DNA from: Limnanthes douglasii subsp. nivea
Taxonomy: Eukaryota > Streptophyta > Magnoliopsida > Brassicales > Limnanthaceae
Direction of reading: 5' to 3'
Length of the DNA: 64,000 nt
NCBI GenBank assembly: GCA_036936605.1
Contig: JAUPFV010000004.1
Span: forward strand, 289,520,009-289,584,008
Position 1 is the stretch's first letter. Each line of letters starts with the position of its first letter. This document shows, piece by piece, positions 22,850-35,000 of this stretch. The position numbers and the translations under genes were made by a program. The notes below the pieces were generated by a model. The model searched no databases. It was not told the DNA's origin and saw nothing but the letters and a program-made list of their open reading frames with translations.

Positions 22850-24407
22850 ATTTATAATAAAAAAAAGTAGTAAGGGATTACGGTCCATCATCCCAGCAAC
22901 TTAATAAATTAAGAATGTACTTATCATTAAAACTCCAATTACAATCATAAATAAAGACATAATAATGTCCAATTCATTACACAAAAATTTAAAAAGAATT
23001 TCAGCATTGTTACCGGTCAGAACATAAGATCATAAAGATCAGTTCTAAGGATTACAAAGACAAAAGAAGAATTATAAACGAAAACAAAAGAAAGAACAAA
23101 ATGACATATTGGATTATTCTTATAAATATACATATATTCAAGAAAAATATGGAATAACTCATATACATAAGAAATTTTATTTATGTTTAGTTTAGGGTTC
23201 AAACTAATCTAATCAACCAAGTTGGTCTAAAAACATAAATAGGACACGTCTAAAAATAAATAAAGTCAAAATTACAACAAAGAAATTTTTCTCTTTGTTG
23301 CATGCTCTGAGGTGTCTCACTATGCATTATAATTATAGAACTGTTTTTACATAACTACACGTTATAGAAATGATAGAAAAACCTATGAGGCTATTGCGAC
23401 AACAAGTATGCAATAAATAATAAGAGCTCGGTTAAATCCAAAGATATAAATATCAAATTCTTGTATATTAAAGAGAGTACATAGTAATCAAACTAGCATA
23501 GAGCACACCGGGATAAACTCAATGGTGGCATATCGTCTTACTAAAATATGGGTATCTATAGATTTTCAAGAACACACCATTATAGTGAATAGTTTTTGTT
23601 TGGAGGATCACTGATTTCAATGGGAGTTTGTAATATTTCTCGGGATATGTTTGCCATTTGGTTGTATATAATTAAGTTTTGGTAGAAACCATCTATAATA
23701 AATATGCTCATTTAAGTTTATTGACTTTATTTGCTTATTAAGTATATGTCAACTTAAGTTATGACCAATTAAGAATAGATATACGCGATTATATTTCATA
23801 TTATTCTTATGACTCATATTATAATATATTTGTGTAATTGACTATCGGTGGTGATGTGATTATTATTGCATTCATTTGTATATTTTAAAGCAATGAATAT
23901 GTATTTAGTCATTTTTCGTTAGTTGTCATGTTCATAATTGTTCACTTTCTTAATGGACAACAAAATTATAAAAGCTTTATTAAGTAGATACATCATATAG
24001 TAGCATGTAATGATCCAAGTGAGATATTTTTGGAATTTATCTATTAGGTTCAAGGGTGGATTGAGAAGGGATATGGGCATACCAAAGACAACTCTAATTC
24101 AACAAAATAAATTTAGTATAGTAGTAAAGATCTCCACATATATACTTGAGTTTTCAATACCAACTATATAGTATAGCGACTATCTATATGTGAAAATACC
24201 TATTCATATCGCTTGGCCCGTCTAGCTCAGTTGGTAGAGCGCAAGGCTCTTAACCTTGTGGTCGTGGGTTCGAGCCCCACGGTGGGCGCTCTAAAAATTT
24301 GATTCTCTTTTTGGATACAATAATTGTGTATTGTTTCGTTCATCAACGACTTAACCATTTAAACAAACTAATCAAACCAAAAATGATTTAGATACTTTTT
24401 TGAACTA
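22601..24407 (+). repeat. segmental duplication, copy B
   Basis: Partner of 19705-21648. It begins TAAATTTTAGTCATTTA at 22601 and ends TTTTTTGAACTA at 24407, where the Tat fragment starts. The LTR-like block (22601-23225) and RNase H fragment (about 23.25-23.60 kb) are kept. The (TA)n run at 22.81-22.84 kb is expanded relative to copy A. The tRNA in this copy matches the standard plant sequence. Confidence 0.9.
24216..24288 (+). tRNA. tRNA-Lys(CTT)
   Basis: Standard 73-base cloverleaf without intron: acceptor stem GCCCGTC/GGTGGGC with two G-T wobbles, D-loop AGTTGGTA, anticodon stem CAAGG/CCTTG, loop CTCTTAA (anticodon CTT, reads AAG lysine codons), variable TGGTC, T-arm GTGGG-TTCGAGC-CCCAC, discriminator G. 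A and B boxes (TAGCTCAGTTGG, GGTTCGAGCC) are intact. A CTTTTT run about 20 bp downstream can serve as a pol III terminator. Confidence 0.95.
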
Positions 24408-26516
24408 ATATCAACACCACCAATGCTGATATCCCCTCCTGCACCCCCTCCAGTTTGGAAGTCACTGGGGATGCCTTCTGCTTGAGTTGGGTCTGTAGGG
24501 TCAACAGGAGGAAGGGGATCCGGAGGCCGGAGAGAAATCTCATCACCCTTGGAGGTCTTCTTCTTTTTGGCCTCCCTGTCCTTACCCTCTACTCCCCGTT
24601 TCCTATCTCTTTTAGGAACCCTTGGAGGTTTTGGAGATCCTGCCCCTTCCCTGGTACTTTCATGCTCGACTACTTCTAGAAGAGCAGCATCAATCTGTCT
24701 TTGAACTGGCCCCTCTTGGTTTGTTGGAGCAGTTTCATCCACTTCGGTGCGATTGGCTTCAACTGCACTCTGTTTGCCTTTACCTTTCTTGCCTTTCATC
24801 TTACTTGGGGCTTTGGCTCTACCAGGCAGATACAATGCCCCATCCGGTGCGTGTGTTCTTTTGAGGACCACTTCCGGAGGGGGTGGGGTGGTAAGTTCCT
24901 CCCAGGATAAGTCCCTCCGGTCAATGGTATTCCAGAAGGTAGGACCTTGTTAGATTGCCTCCGGTAAAGGAATTGTGGAAGCGATTCCCCCACTTCTCAG
25001 CAGCCCAAGCATTTAGCTTGGTGCAAGTGGTATGCCCGGCCTTCGAGTAGTCACTAGAGTCCTTAGGCAGTACTGCCAAGAAACAAAAGGAAAAAGACAA
25101 GTCAGATAAACGAATTAGAGAAGGATAAAGGTGGGAATGTGAGATGGGATTCTTACCATCGCTTCGCCATCTGCTGTTGAGGAGACTCGGGTTGACACCG
25201 GCTTTAATCTTCCTCCCATTCTCCCAGGCACCACTCACAAACAAGAAATGAGTCCTCCAATTCCTCTCTGACTCGAGCAAATCGTCCACTACTTTGTAAT
25301 TATCCCCCATATTAAAGTGATAGAAGGGAATATGGTGGTTTCTGCAGAGGCTGGCCACAGCTGCAAACTGCTCCATGGGGAGAGGAATTCTGGAGATCCT
25401 GGAGGCCATAATACAGGCCATGAGAGTGTACCATGCGTTAGGGCTCAGTTGACTTGGGTAAAGTTTGATGAGGTGAAAGTATTTGACTATTTCCGGGTCT
25501 AAGGGAAACCTCAGTCCCCAGTTGAAGAGCTCAGTGAAGAGAACTATTTCACTGAGCTTGCAGTCCATCGGTGTTTCTAGGTCCACTGGGATCCTTATTT
25601 TGACATTCTCCGGGATCCCTCATTTTGTTCGCATCCGACCCAGTTCGGTTGTGTGGATAAAAGCGTAGTTAAGTTTTTACAAAGCTATCAAGTATTTAAC
25701 ACTTACCTTGTGGAAACAAGGTCCCACTATTCCCACAAGGCACTCCGGTAAATCTGGGTGCCTTAAGCACAGTTTCTATTTGCCTTTGTCCTTCTTGGCA
25801 GCAACAACTTCACTTGTTTGCCCGGAGACTTCGGACTCAAAGGGAGCTTCTTCAACAGAGTCCTCCATCACTTCTTCCATTACCAGGGAGGGGTTTTCAG
25901 TTGTTTTCGGGTGAGGGGAGTTGAAGGTTGGCTCAGCATGCCCTCCGGACTATTGGGCTTCACTGGCTTTTTGCACTCTGACCTCCGGCTGGGGTTCAGA
26001 TGCAATGGTTTCTTTTCGGAGACTTGAACTAGATACTTCCGGGCTGGACAGCTTATCCTTAGGAATTCTGGTGGGTGCCTCTGACCCCGTATTACTATCT
26101 TTGGCCCCTGATTTAGAAGGTGTACCCTTTAGAGTCTGCCCTTTTACCAAGCGACCTCTTCTCCGATCTACTAACTTCTCTGGAAAGGCATCAGCAGCCG
26201 ATCCTATGGCAATAAATAGGGAAGGTTTCTTAAAACTAGTGACTACCTGCCCTGGTTCAACACTAGGCTATGATTACTGAACCGATGAGCCCGAAACAAT
26301 TGGTGAAAGGCTGGTTTGGAACAACCTCCTAGGTTTAACGCTTTTGGTTGAAGAAGAGCCCTGATCAGGTTCTGTGCTTGGTGTTTCTGGTTTATCAACG
26401 GGGGAAGCAGAGAGGCCGGCAACAATGCACCATTCTCGTTTGACCTTTTGAGCCTTTTCTAACTCTGACAAATTAAGCCACCCACTTTTGATTAAAGTGT
26501 TCCTAGCTGTAAACAT
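24408..26516 (-). pseudogene. antisense gene of Tat element, copy 1 (PF04195-like), C-terminus lost
   Basis: The start ATG at 26514-26516 opens MFTARNTLIKSGWLNLSELE, followed by a Ser/Pro-rich region. Then 25.59-25.16 kb gives a conserved domain with NWGLRFPLDPEIVKYFHL, SQLSPNAWYTLMACI and VSGAWENGRK. It resembles the Pfam family 'putative gypsy type transposon' (PF04195, from memory). An 84-bp GT-AG intron (25073-25156) links ...RSDG to VLPKD in phase 1. Later comes LPGRAKAPSKMKGKKGKGK and an acidic/basic tail. In-frame stops near 26.27 kb and elsewhere break it, and it ends abruptly at 24408. The function of this protein family is unknown. Copy 2 is at 53943-56824. Confidence 0.7.
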
Positions 26517-26523
26517 AAACTCA

Positions 26524-26820
26524 CACCGAAAGAAAGTGTTTGTTTTTTAGAGAAAGCTTTGAAGTTTAGCAGAGCAATGATGAAGAAGATGGTTGAACAT
26601 AAAAAGAAGTGACTAATTTATAGTAAATATGCAAAAAATGCTTTGATACCTAGGAGAATTCGAAAGGATTGCAATGATTAAGAACGACGCTGATGTCATC
26701 CTCATTAAATGAAGAGGTTACATTTTAGAGAAAGTGGGAGCGCTGTTCTAGGGAAAAAAGCGGCTGATGTGGCGAACCAGAAAGAGACACATGTCCCACG
26801 ATTTCTGGCAAAAAAACGTT
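26524..26820 (-). promoter_or_regulatory. upstream region of antisense gene copy 1
   Basis: On the minus strand this runs CGTGGGACA..., ...AATCATTGCAA..., CTATAAATTAG (TATA-like, 26616-26623), then about 100 bp to the ATG. The same words occur in the same order before copy 2 (53.67-53.94 kb). Conservation of a non-coding stretch in two diverged elements supports a promoter. Confidence 0.55.
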
Positions 26821-26944
26821 TAGTTTCTCAGAACTTTTTTTAGTTCAGATAAAGCTATTACACAGTTCGAGAATCTGTCCGGATATGGCTGTGACTAGCT
26901 GCAAGCTATTTTTTAGGTCTTGCCAAAGGCCTTTAAGCACCACC

Positions 26945-26955
26945 AAAAAAAGGGG
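26945..26955 (+). promoter_or_regulatory. polypurine tract
   Basis: AAAAAAAGGGG lies four bases before the LTR start (TGATGAG). This is where plus-strand DNA synthesis is primed in LTR retrotransposons. It fixes the sense direction of the fragment. Confidence 0.8.
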
Positions 26956-26959
26956 CTAC

Positions 26960-27374
26960 TGATGAGTCCGGATATTGTCACCACCCTTTATGAGAACCGG
27001 ACAAGGGCAATTCGGACTACATCCACTTAACCGGACAGGGGCAGTTCGAACAACCTTCATTTGCTGAACTATCCGAACAGAACTAAAGTATTTAAAACCT
27101 AATCACTCTATGACTAAGCTGACTACCTGCTTATTTAAGCTAAATAAATCTTTAAACTCGACCTGAATCCATTAACACAACCCGAAAGCCCATGTGGCCC
27201 AAAAATAAAGGTATAAATACCCAACTACCCAAATTAAATGAAGGTAATGAAAATTAAATACAACCAGGCAGCTCGATTCTTCCTCTACATTCCATCCAAA
27301 TATTAAATACTCTCAAAATACCACAAAACTCTAGACAAAATTACAAAATTACCCTCAAACGAAAATAAACCACA
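26960..27374 (+). repeat. 3' LTR of the Tat fragment
   Basis: Starts TGATGAGTCCGGATATTG right after the polypurine tract and ends at about AAATAAACCACA. It holds a TATA box (GGTATAAATAC at 27210-27220). Landmarks match the LTR at 62989-63358 read on its minus strand: opening TGATGAGT, several TCCGGA/CCGAA words, AAGCCCATG, TATAAATA, and final AAAATAAACCA. Confidence 0.75.
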
Positions 27375-29040
27375 TTAGACTACACCTTTTGGTTCTTAGA
27401 TTTAAAATTATAATTATAATTACAATTACAATTACAATGAGTATTTTGAGGTTTATTTTTTGTTTACCTTACATAAATAATAAATAAGAGATTATTAAGT
27501 TTCGATCCAATTTTTAATTATAATTTATATAGAGCGACAAAGCTATATGGTACAAAAATTATATATTTTAGTTAGAGAATATAAATTTATTTATTAATAA
27601 CTATTAATTTTTTTAATAAAACAAGAACAAATACTTAATTTTAAATTGAATGCAGTTAATTAGATAATAATCCCAAATATTTATAACCAACGTTTTTTAA
27701 ATTTTTATATATTTTCAACTATAGCTTTAAAAAATTCTGAAAACACTATGGGTCTTAAATTTTTCAAAAACAAACGAAACTCAATTTATAAAATATGGTT
27801 TTGAATTTTTTTTAGTTGTGTAATTACGTGTAATTTGGTTGCGAAATAAATCTGGAAAAACAAATTTGTTCCAATTTTGCAATTATGTGTATTTGGTAGC
27901 TAAAAATCAAATATGGTCAGCTGCAGAATCGCGTGCAATTTGGTTGAAAAAAACAATTGTGTTCAGTTGCATGATTATGTGCAAATGAGTTTTATAAATT
28001 TAAAAAAAAGAATTACGTATATGACTTTATTGTTGCGGAAATTTGTGCATTTTTGTGTTGAAAAAACTTTGAAAATAAATAAATTAAATTTTATTCTAAA
28101 GGCATAAATACGTGCAATTTGGTTGCCAAAAAGCAATTATGTTCCAGTTACGGAATTACGTGCAAATGTGTTGCGTAAATAAGAAGAAACTAGTTGCATT
28201 AATATAACTTTAGTTACGAAATAAGTCTTGAAAAATCAACGGTGTTCAAGTTACGGGATTACGTGTAATTTGGTTGCTAAAAATAAATGTGTTCCAATTT
28301 TATAATCAAATGTAATTTGGTTGCAAAAATAAGAAATCTAAAAAAATATCACCTATGAATTCCAATATGATTATCTTTTAAAAAATAGAAATATATGTGT
28401 TTGAGATTATTATTTTTTGGTTAGAGTTTGAAAGAAATGTAGTTTTAAAAGTAAAAAATAACTGATTTTTGAAGTTTTATGTGCTTTGTTTGTTCACATA
28501 TATTGTTTGAAGCTTTATGTTGCACGTGGTTATCGGTAATATTATTTTTTAATAAACAAATTATTAATTTTTGTTATCTTCTAAGCTATATAAGTAAAAA
28601 AATTGGTTTATAAGATTTGGACAAAAAAATTGAAGTTTTAAAAAAAACATTTTGAGTAATTATTTTTCTATAATAAAACTACAAATTAATTATTTTTTAT
28701 TTATTGAGTATAAATAGAGACTTGGTTTGTATAATTTGGAAGTCAGAAAAACATGATTTAATAATAGAATACATAGTATATTGACGTGGAAAAGAGAGAT
28801 ATATAGTGGACTATATGGTGGATAGTTGAAATTTTTTTTGTTGTATACAAGAATTTTTTTTAGAAAAAAAAGGTTGCGATTTAAGACGATATGGTGCATA
28901 TGTAACAAAAAAAATGGAAAAATCTGAACATTTGTTGTACATAGTCTTAAAACCATATACTACAACGATTTATTAGAGGATTTTTAGAAATATTTCTCTT
29001 ACAATAGAGCATTGATTCGGAGTTTAACTTTTTCTTTTTC
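27375..29040. other. AT-rich DNA with decayed copies of a dispersed word
   Basis: Variants of TACGTGCAATTTGGTTGC and GCGAAATAAGTCT recur at about 27.83, 27.93, 28.11, 28.15 and 28.27 kb. They are related to the tandem array at 30.6-31.9 kb, so this may be an older, eroded part of it. No gene is seen. Confidence 0.5.
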
Positions 29041-29096
29041 CTCCCAAGGATCATCCATGAATCCCCGCATTTTGTTTGAAGCATCCATTAGCAGTC

Positions 29097-29169
29097 TGTC
29101 ACGTGGACGTGCACATGTTGTTGCCAGGCGCGTGTGGTCTAACGGCATCTTACGCACGTCCACGTGACA
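29097..29169. repeat. perfect 16-bp inverted repeat with ACGT-core boxes
   Basis: TGTCACGTGGACGTGC (29097-29112) and its exact reverse complement GCACGTCCACGTGACA (29154-29169) flank a 41-base GC-rich spacer. Each arm holds a CACGTG G-box and a second ACGT core. The surroundings are strongly AT-rich. Confidence 0.9.
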
Positions 29170-29497
29170 TGATGATGTTGTTATCTTTGAAAAAATGAAT
29201 TTTGGATAACTTTTTGTTATTAAAAGAAATTGTACAATTATTTTTATTTTTTAGGATTTATAAATAGAGATTTGGTTTGTATGGTTCGGAAACCAATTTA
29301 ATTTTGAGCTTTTTATACCTTATTTCATTACTTCATAGTTTTTTATTATCATCTTCAATATCTTTCACGGATCATTCAGAAAACTATAATTTTTACCCAA
29401 AATCACAATATGGTCTCACTAACCAATCATAAATCTTAAATATCTGACCATCTTACCCAAGACTTCAACATCCAGAAAATCCACAAAATAATAAACC

Positions 29498-30399
29498 ATG
29501 GAAAATCTCTACAACCAATCCTTTCTACCTTTTTGCTACCCACCTATGCACGGAAATATTTGTGTTTCCGCTCCTATGAACTACCTAAACACTTATTTCA
29601 AAATTATATTCCAAAATCGTATACACAAACATCTCCTGATGGAAGTGAAGGGGATACCCCTACTAGTATTGTAAACCTAGAAATTAACCAATAAAAATAA
29701 TACAGAGTTCGAAGTACGTAAGATAATAAACCATTACTATGTGTTTATTTCCAAATTATTTTTTATAGTGAAATTAGGACAAACTAAATGGTGAAACTTT
29801 CTAGGGTAAAGTTGCAAACTTTGTAACTGAGAAGACTAGAAATCCAAGAACCCGTGTACAAACCAAATGTCATTTTGATGTGATCAATGAAAAATAGTAC
29901 GTTTATTGGTTAGTATAGTATGACATGAAGAAAGAGGCAAAATGGTTGGTCTGATGATGACACTATGTTTCTCAGGCTGTATAAAATATGCAATGAGTTT
30001 GAAAGTACGAAATTTCAGTTACTTGAAGTATGGAAGTTAGTTCGTCATCGACCGAGAAATATGTCAGTAACAAATGAATTTGTTAGCAACGGATCAAAGA
30101 AAAAATTAGTTGAGTCCTTATATATTCCCTTTTGTACGTTCTAAGATAGGGATAAAACAAAAAAAACAAAAATAAAGAGTGTAATTAAGGACAAGTTAGC
30201 AGAATTGGAAGCTGTTCGGGAACTCAACACGACAACTAAAAAAGAGGATATTCTAGCATTCCAATCCCAAAATAAAGTTATTGATGAATATGCAAAATTT
30301 GAGATGATGAAGCTAGTGATAAAGTTGAAGAATAAACGAGATCGTAATCCAGTAGGCGATAATATGTATCATATGTTACTTAAACAAATATTTGAGTAG
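29498..30399 (+). pseudogene. Myb/SANT-like, NAM-associated family pseudogene
   Basis: An ATG at 29498 opens MENLYNQSFLPFCYPPMHGN. Then, in shifting frames, come SPDGSEGDTPTSIVN, KVANFVTEKTRNPRTRVQTK, NGWSDDDTMFLRLYKICNEF, STKFQLLEVWKLVRHRPRN, and the open end 30205-30399 with a Lys/Glu-rich helix. This is the layout of the large plant family annotated as 'glutathione S-transferase T3-like' or 'NAM-associated C-terminal domain', often linked to PIF/Harbinger transposons. At least three stops or shifts break it. Confidence 0.65.
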
Positions 30400-30599
30400 T
30401 AACATGTTTATTGTGTGTGTGTTTTTCAATTGTAATGTGTTAATTTTAATTATTATATGTTTGTTGTTTTCAATTATTGTGTGTGAGTTGTATTCAATAT
30501 TTTTGTGAGTTGTGTGTGTTCATTTAAATTATTTCGGTTGAATAAAAATGTCGTTTGAATTATTTCGGTTTAAATTATTACACCACACACCCACTAATT

Positions 30600-31194
30600 T
30601 TATACAAGAGAAGACCACAACTCCAAAATAATATCTGAAAATACCAATTTTTGTTTTCTTAAGACGAATAAAACTAGTTCCATGAATTATATTTTTTGAA
30701 TTTTTTTAGTTACGAAATTACATATAAATTAATTAGAAAAATAAAAGAAAAAAAATCTCCAAACACATTACTCATGGAATTCTTTTTGTTCATTTAAAAT
30801 GTATATATATATATATATATATGCGTTTTGGATTTTTTTTTCTTAGTTAGATTTGAAATATATGGATTTTTCAATTTTAAAAATTAAAGCTGCGGAAATT
30901 TGTGCAAATGTGTTGCGAAAATAAGAAAACAAAATTGTTGCGAAATAAGTCTAATTGACTGTGTGATTTTCTCTACATATTTTTGGTTTTAAAAAAATCA
31001 TATCTTTCAAACTATAGCTCAAACAAATACCCAAAAATACCGTTGGTTTTGTTTTTTTAAGACGAACAAAACTAGATCCATGTAAGATTTTATTTAGTTA
31101 TTTCGAATTGTAAAATTATGTATAAATTAGTTTTAAAAATAGGAAAAAAATTCTTCAAACATATCACTTATGGATTTCGTTTTGTACGTCGTTG

Positions 31195-31243
<49 letters not shown>

Positions 31244-31905
31244 TGTTTTTAAATTAGGCTTTGAAAGATATGGAGTTTTTGAATGTTAAAAATCAAAATT
31301 ATGGAAATACATGCCAATGTGTTGTGAAAAGAAAAAGAAAATACTCATGGAAATTAAAAATTATCTGGAGAATACGTCTGATTGATTGTGTGATTTTCTC
31401 TTTTGTCTTTTTTTTGTTTTTTAATGTCATATCTATGAAATCATAGCTAAAATATATATCTAAAAATACATTTGGTTCAGTTTTTTTAAAAAATAAACAA
31501 AACTAAATCCATGAAAAATATTTTTTGAATTTTTTTAGGTGCGAAGTTACGTGTAAATTGGTTGCAAAAATAGAAAAAAAAATCTTCAAACATATCCTCA
31601 TGGATTTTATTTTGTTCGTATTTAAAAAAATTAAATATTTGTTTTTTAGTGTGTTTTTTCCAGTTATGGTTTGAAAGATATGGAGTTTTCAATATTTAAA
31701 ATTAGAAATACAGAAATACGTGAAAATATGTTGCGAAAACAAAAAGGAAATAGTTGCGAAAAATAGAAATTTTGTTGAGGAATAAGTATGATTGATTATG
31801 TGATTTTTTTTTTGTTTCTTGTTTTATTTTCTTAAAATGGCATATCTTTCAAACCATAGTTCAAAAATATATCTGAAAATAACTTTGGTTTTGTTTTTTA
31901 AGACT
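30600..31905. repeat. tandem array, unit about 400-430 bp, with (TA)n tracts
   Basis: The anchor AAGACGAACAAAACTAG-like word occurs at 30661, 31061 and 31491, and the preceding part again at about 31.89 kb. Each unit also holds a 'CATATCTTTCAAACCATAGCTC' type word, a 'TACGTGTAAATTGGTTGCAAAAATAG' type word and, in some units, a TA microsatellite (30.80 and 31.20-31.24 kb). The array is interrupted at 31.905 kb, and a similar unit resumes at 38717. Confidence 0.75.
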
Positions 31906-32069
31906 TTTGTTTAGAATATGGGTATCACATATTCCGCCTACGTATATTAGTAAGAACAATCTAATCACCACACTAGTATGATATTATATGTTTTGGGCTT
32001 GAATTCTGCACGACTTTATTTTTGTCAACTTCCAAATGACCTCATACTAGTTGAGATATATTATTACTT
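31906..32069 (+). repeat. short dispersed repeat, left part (split by LINE)
   Basis: Contains CACTAGTATGATATTAT, TTTGGGCTTGAATTCTGCAC and CCTCATACTAGTTGAGATAT. I recognise this from memory as a repeat that is widespread in plant genomes. Its expected continuation (…ACTTATATA-CA…ATGATC-TTCCC…GTGGGACTTT…GCACCTTG) is found at 38636-38716, after the LINE. The inner words ACTAGTATGA and TCATACTAGT are mutual inverses. Confidence 0.6.
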
Positions 32070-35000
32070 TTTTCAAAAAATATTTATATTGATTTTCCAA
32101 TATCAAGGATTACATGTTGAGTTAAACTGAAAACACTCAGTATGAGTATGTACTTTTGATTTGATATTAAATCAGAAAGTATCTATAGATATGGACATTT
32201 TCCACACTTGACATTCTAGATGCTCCAAGTTTTTTATGTTTGAAGTTCAGTAAGTAGTCATTTGATTCGATCAATTCCCAAACGCTAAATAATTCACCAG
32301 TGAGTATGTTGAAGATCTTGAAAGGTCCAGTGAATGCAAATTCCTTGTGCTTGAAGTGAAATGAGTGGTCTTGATAGAATGTCCTGCAAAATATTTTATT
32401 ACAATTGAATAGGATGGTCAGAATACCTCCTACCAGAACAATGTTAGTGGGCAATATATAAGTATATTTTATTCTTCAAGATGTCATTTATTAAATCTCA
32501 AATAGCATAAATTTAGGCTTTTAAATCTATTATAACTTTGAGGGATGCTGGAGCCTGAGTGGGGTAGAATTCACAATTTGATTTGGATTTGATTATCCAT
32601 TTTGAGATTCAATCACCAGCTAGGTTTTGTTCACGAAAAACATGTTTTAAAGTTAGTTGAGGCAAGGGTACTAGGAACCATGGAGCTAAACCAGAGTCTA
32701 GCATATCAATTATCAATAAAATAGTTTCTATGTCAACATGAATAAGGTTGTTGGTATAGCAAAGAAGTAAACCATCAATCGAATCCTTAAATTCAACAAT
32801 TAAAACAATGTTCTTCCCAAATAATTGACCAATGACTTTGATGAGATTTCCATAATGATTTCTAAGAATAATATCAATGTTGGATTCAACAGATGGTGTA
32901 CAAGCAGTATCACAATTAAGTTTAATTATATTGTTTGAAGTAGGGATCAACTTGACTACTAAATGAGGTTTGGTAATAATAATATGATTGAAACATCCAA
33001 TTTATTTGGCCATTTTTAAGTCATTAAACCAGTGAGAGTAGTTAAGAAGATAAAAAAATATCTAATTTAACCATAAATAATATGATCTAAAGTTTTAGAA
33101 GAATTTATTTTCCTTTGTGTTTTAAGTTGTTACGAGCTGACCAGATTGTCTAGCAGATGATGGGGGGATGATTGATCTGATATGGATGTTTTGTCTTATA
33201 GACATAAACCAGGAATGAATCATATGATTCAATGCCATATGTTGGCCAATGAGTATGCCAAATAGTCTTGCGAATTATTGTCATACTTCCCAAGATATTT
33301 GGCAAGCTACAAATAAGTGAGAGATAGATTCTGATTTTGAACAATACTGACATTTAGATGTGAATGAATTTTGTTTATGTTGCATGATATTGTCTACCAA
33401 AATAAACCCATTAAGAAGTCTTCATAGGATGAATGTGCATTTCTTACGCGTGATATGATTCCAAATTTTAGAGTGAATGATAGATTTTGGATTGACAACT
33501 TTTATAGATTTCCAAGTCTTCTTAAAGGAAAAAAAATCCATCATTAGATAATTTTCAGATGATGGAATCATTATTGAAATCAAATAAAGAGATCTTTGAA
33601 TATCTATTAATGTCTGAGTGGAGGATTTGATTCCTGAGTTGGTCAAGGTTCCATGAACTATTTTAGCAGAACTCAGAGATCAAAGTCCTTTCATATTTAT
33701 TGTTGTTCTCTTAGCTTGAAAAATAGATGAAAGTGTGAGAGCTATTGCATTTTTCAAGCCAAAATTCAATATGACCTTTACCAAAATATCAAAATCTGTA
33801 TTGTTCAACAGTGTTTCTGACTTTGAAAATTCTTTTCTAAAATTTAGAATAATTTGGTTTAATTTTTATTTGAAGAGAATGGGTTCAGAGGTAGTAGATA
33901 GAGTGCATCAACTAAGCCCAGGGGGATTTATGATCTTTGAATGTCATCCAAATGTGACAAGAGAATGTTTTTTTAATATAAGAAAGTTTACTTCTATTCA
34001 TACCATTTTATTTAAACGGTTTGCATAAGAAGGACAAGTTAGACCAGATAATTAAATGATGAGTTTCTTTATAGCCCTAAATAAATTTATTCATTAAAAT
34101 ACTTATTGGTTGTTTTAGGAATATAACTACTTTTCATGAAATATACTGGAATTGTCATAAGGACAGATTGAACTAATGTCAATCTGCCTCCAAAAAGAAG
34201 AGATTTACTGTCTCAATCCATAATTTCATTTCTCATCTTTGATACTAGGTCATCAAAATATCTAATTTCTGTTATTTTTATGAAGGGTGATGCCTAAGTA
34301 TTTAAAGGGAATAAAATTGTGAGTGAAACCAGATGTAGTTTCAATGGTTTTGATTCTAGTTCTATTCATATTTTCAAATGAGATGATTACATTTTTTTAT
34401 TGTCAATTAAATGACCAAATATAGATTGATAGTGATAAAAAAAATTGCAACCTTTCTTGATATTAGTTAAATATCTATTCATGAAGATGATTACAAAATA
34501 TGCATAAGCAAGGCAGAGAGTTTTGATAGATCTTCAACCTGAAAAATACATTGAGTTGTTTCAATAAAAAAGATTTTTCAAACCTCTTAAAATATATTCT
34601 TTAGTAATGATGAAAATGCTGGGTGATAAAGGGTCACATTGTCTTACACTATTTTTGGATTTGAAATATCCATAGGAAGATCCATTAATAATTATAGAAA
34701 AAATAACATGTCTATACGTTTTTTGATTAACTCAATTATTTTATCATTAAAGAAAAAAAATCATTATAGTAAAGATAAAGTTAAAGGATATTATGTCAAA
34801 TTCATTAGCCATATCAAGTTTAAGAATGATGTTATCTCCTCTATTTTTTTTATTAAGATCATGAACAAGTTCATGAATGATTAAAATATTTTCCTTGTTG
34901 TTTCTATTATCTACAAAACCACCTTGCTCTATTAAAATAATTTTCGACATAATAGATGTTAATCTAGTGTTAATGATCTTATATATGATTTTATTGAAAA

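Larger units (their letters stand above)
24408..27374 (+). mobile_element. 3' fragment of a Tat-type Ty3/gypsy element
   Basis: The sense orientation of the element is plus, judged from the polypurine tract and LTR on the right. It holds only the region after pol: an antisense gene (minus strand), a polypurine tract and a complete 3' LTR. It is cut off on the left exactly where duplication copy B ends. All of gag and pol are missing. It is related to, but clearly diverged from, the element at 53.5-63.36 kb. Confidence 0.75.

Noticed and set aside
24455..24953. Several plus-strand frames
   Set aside because: Shadows of the Lys/Pro-rich end of the minus-strand antisense gene.
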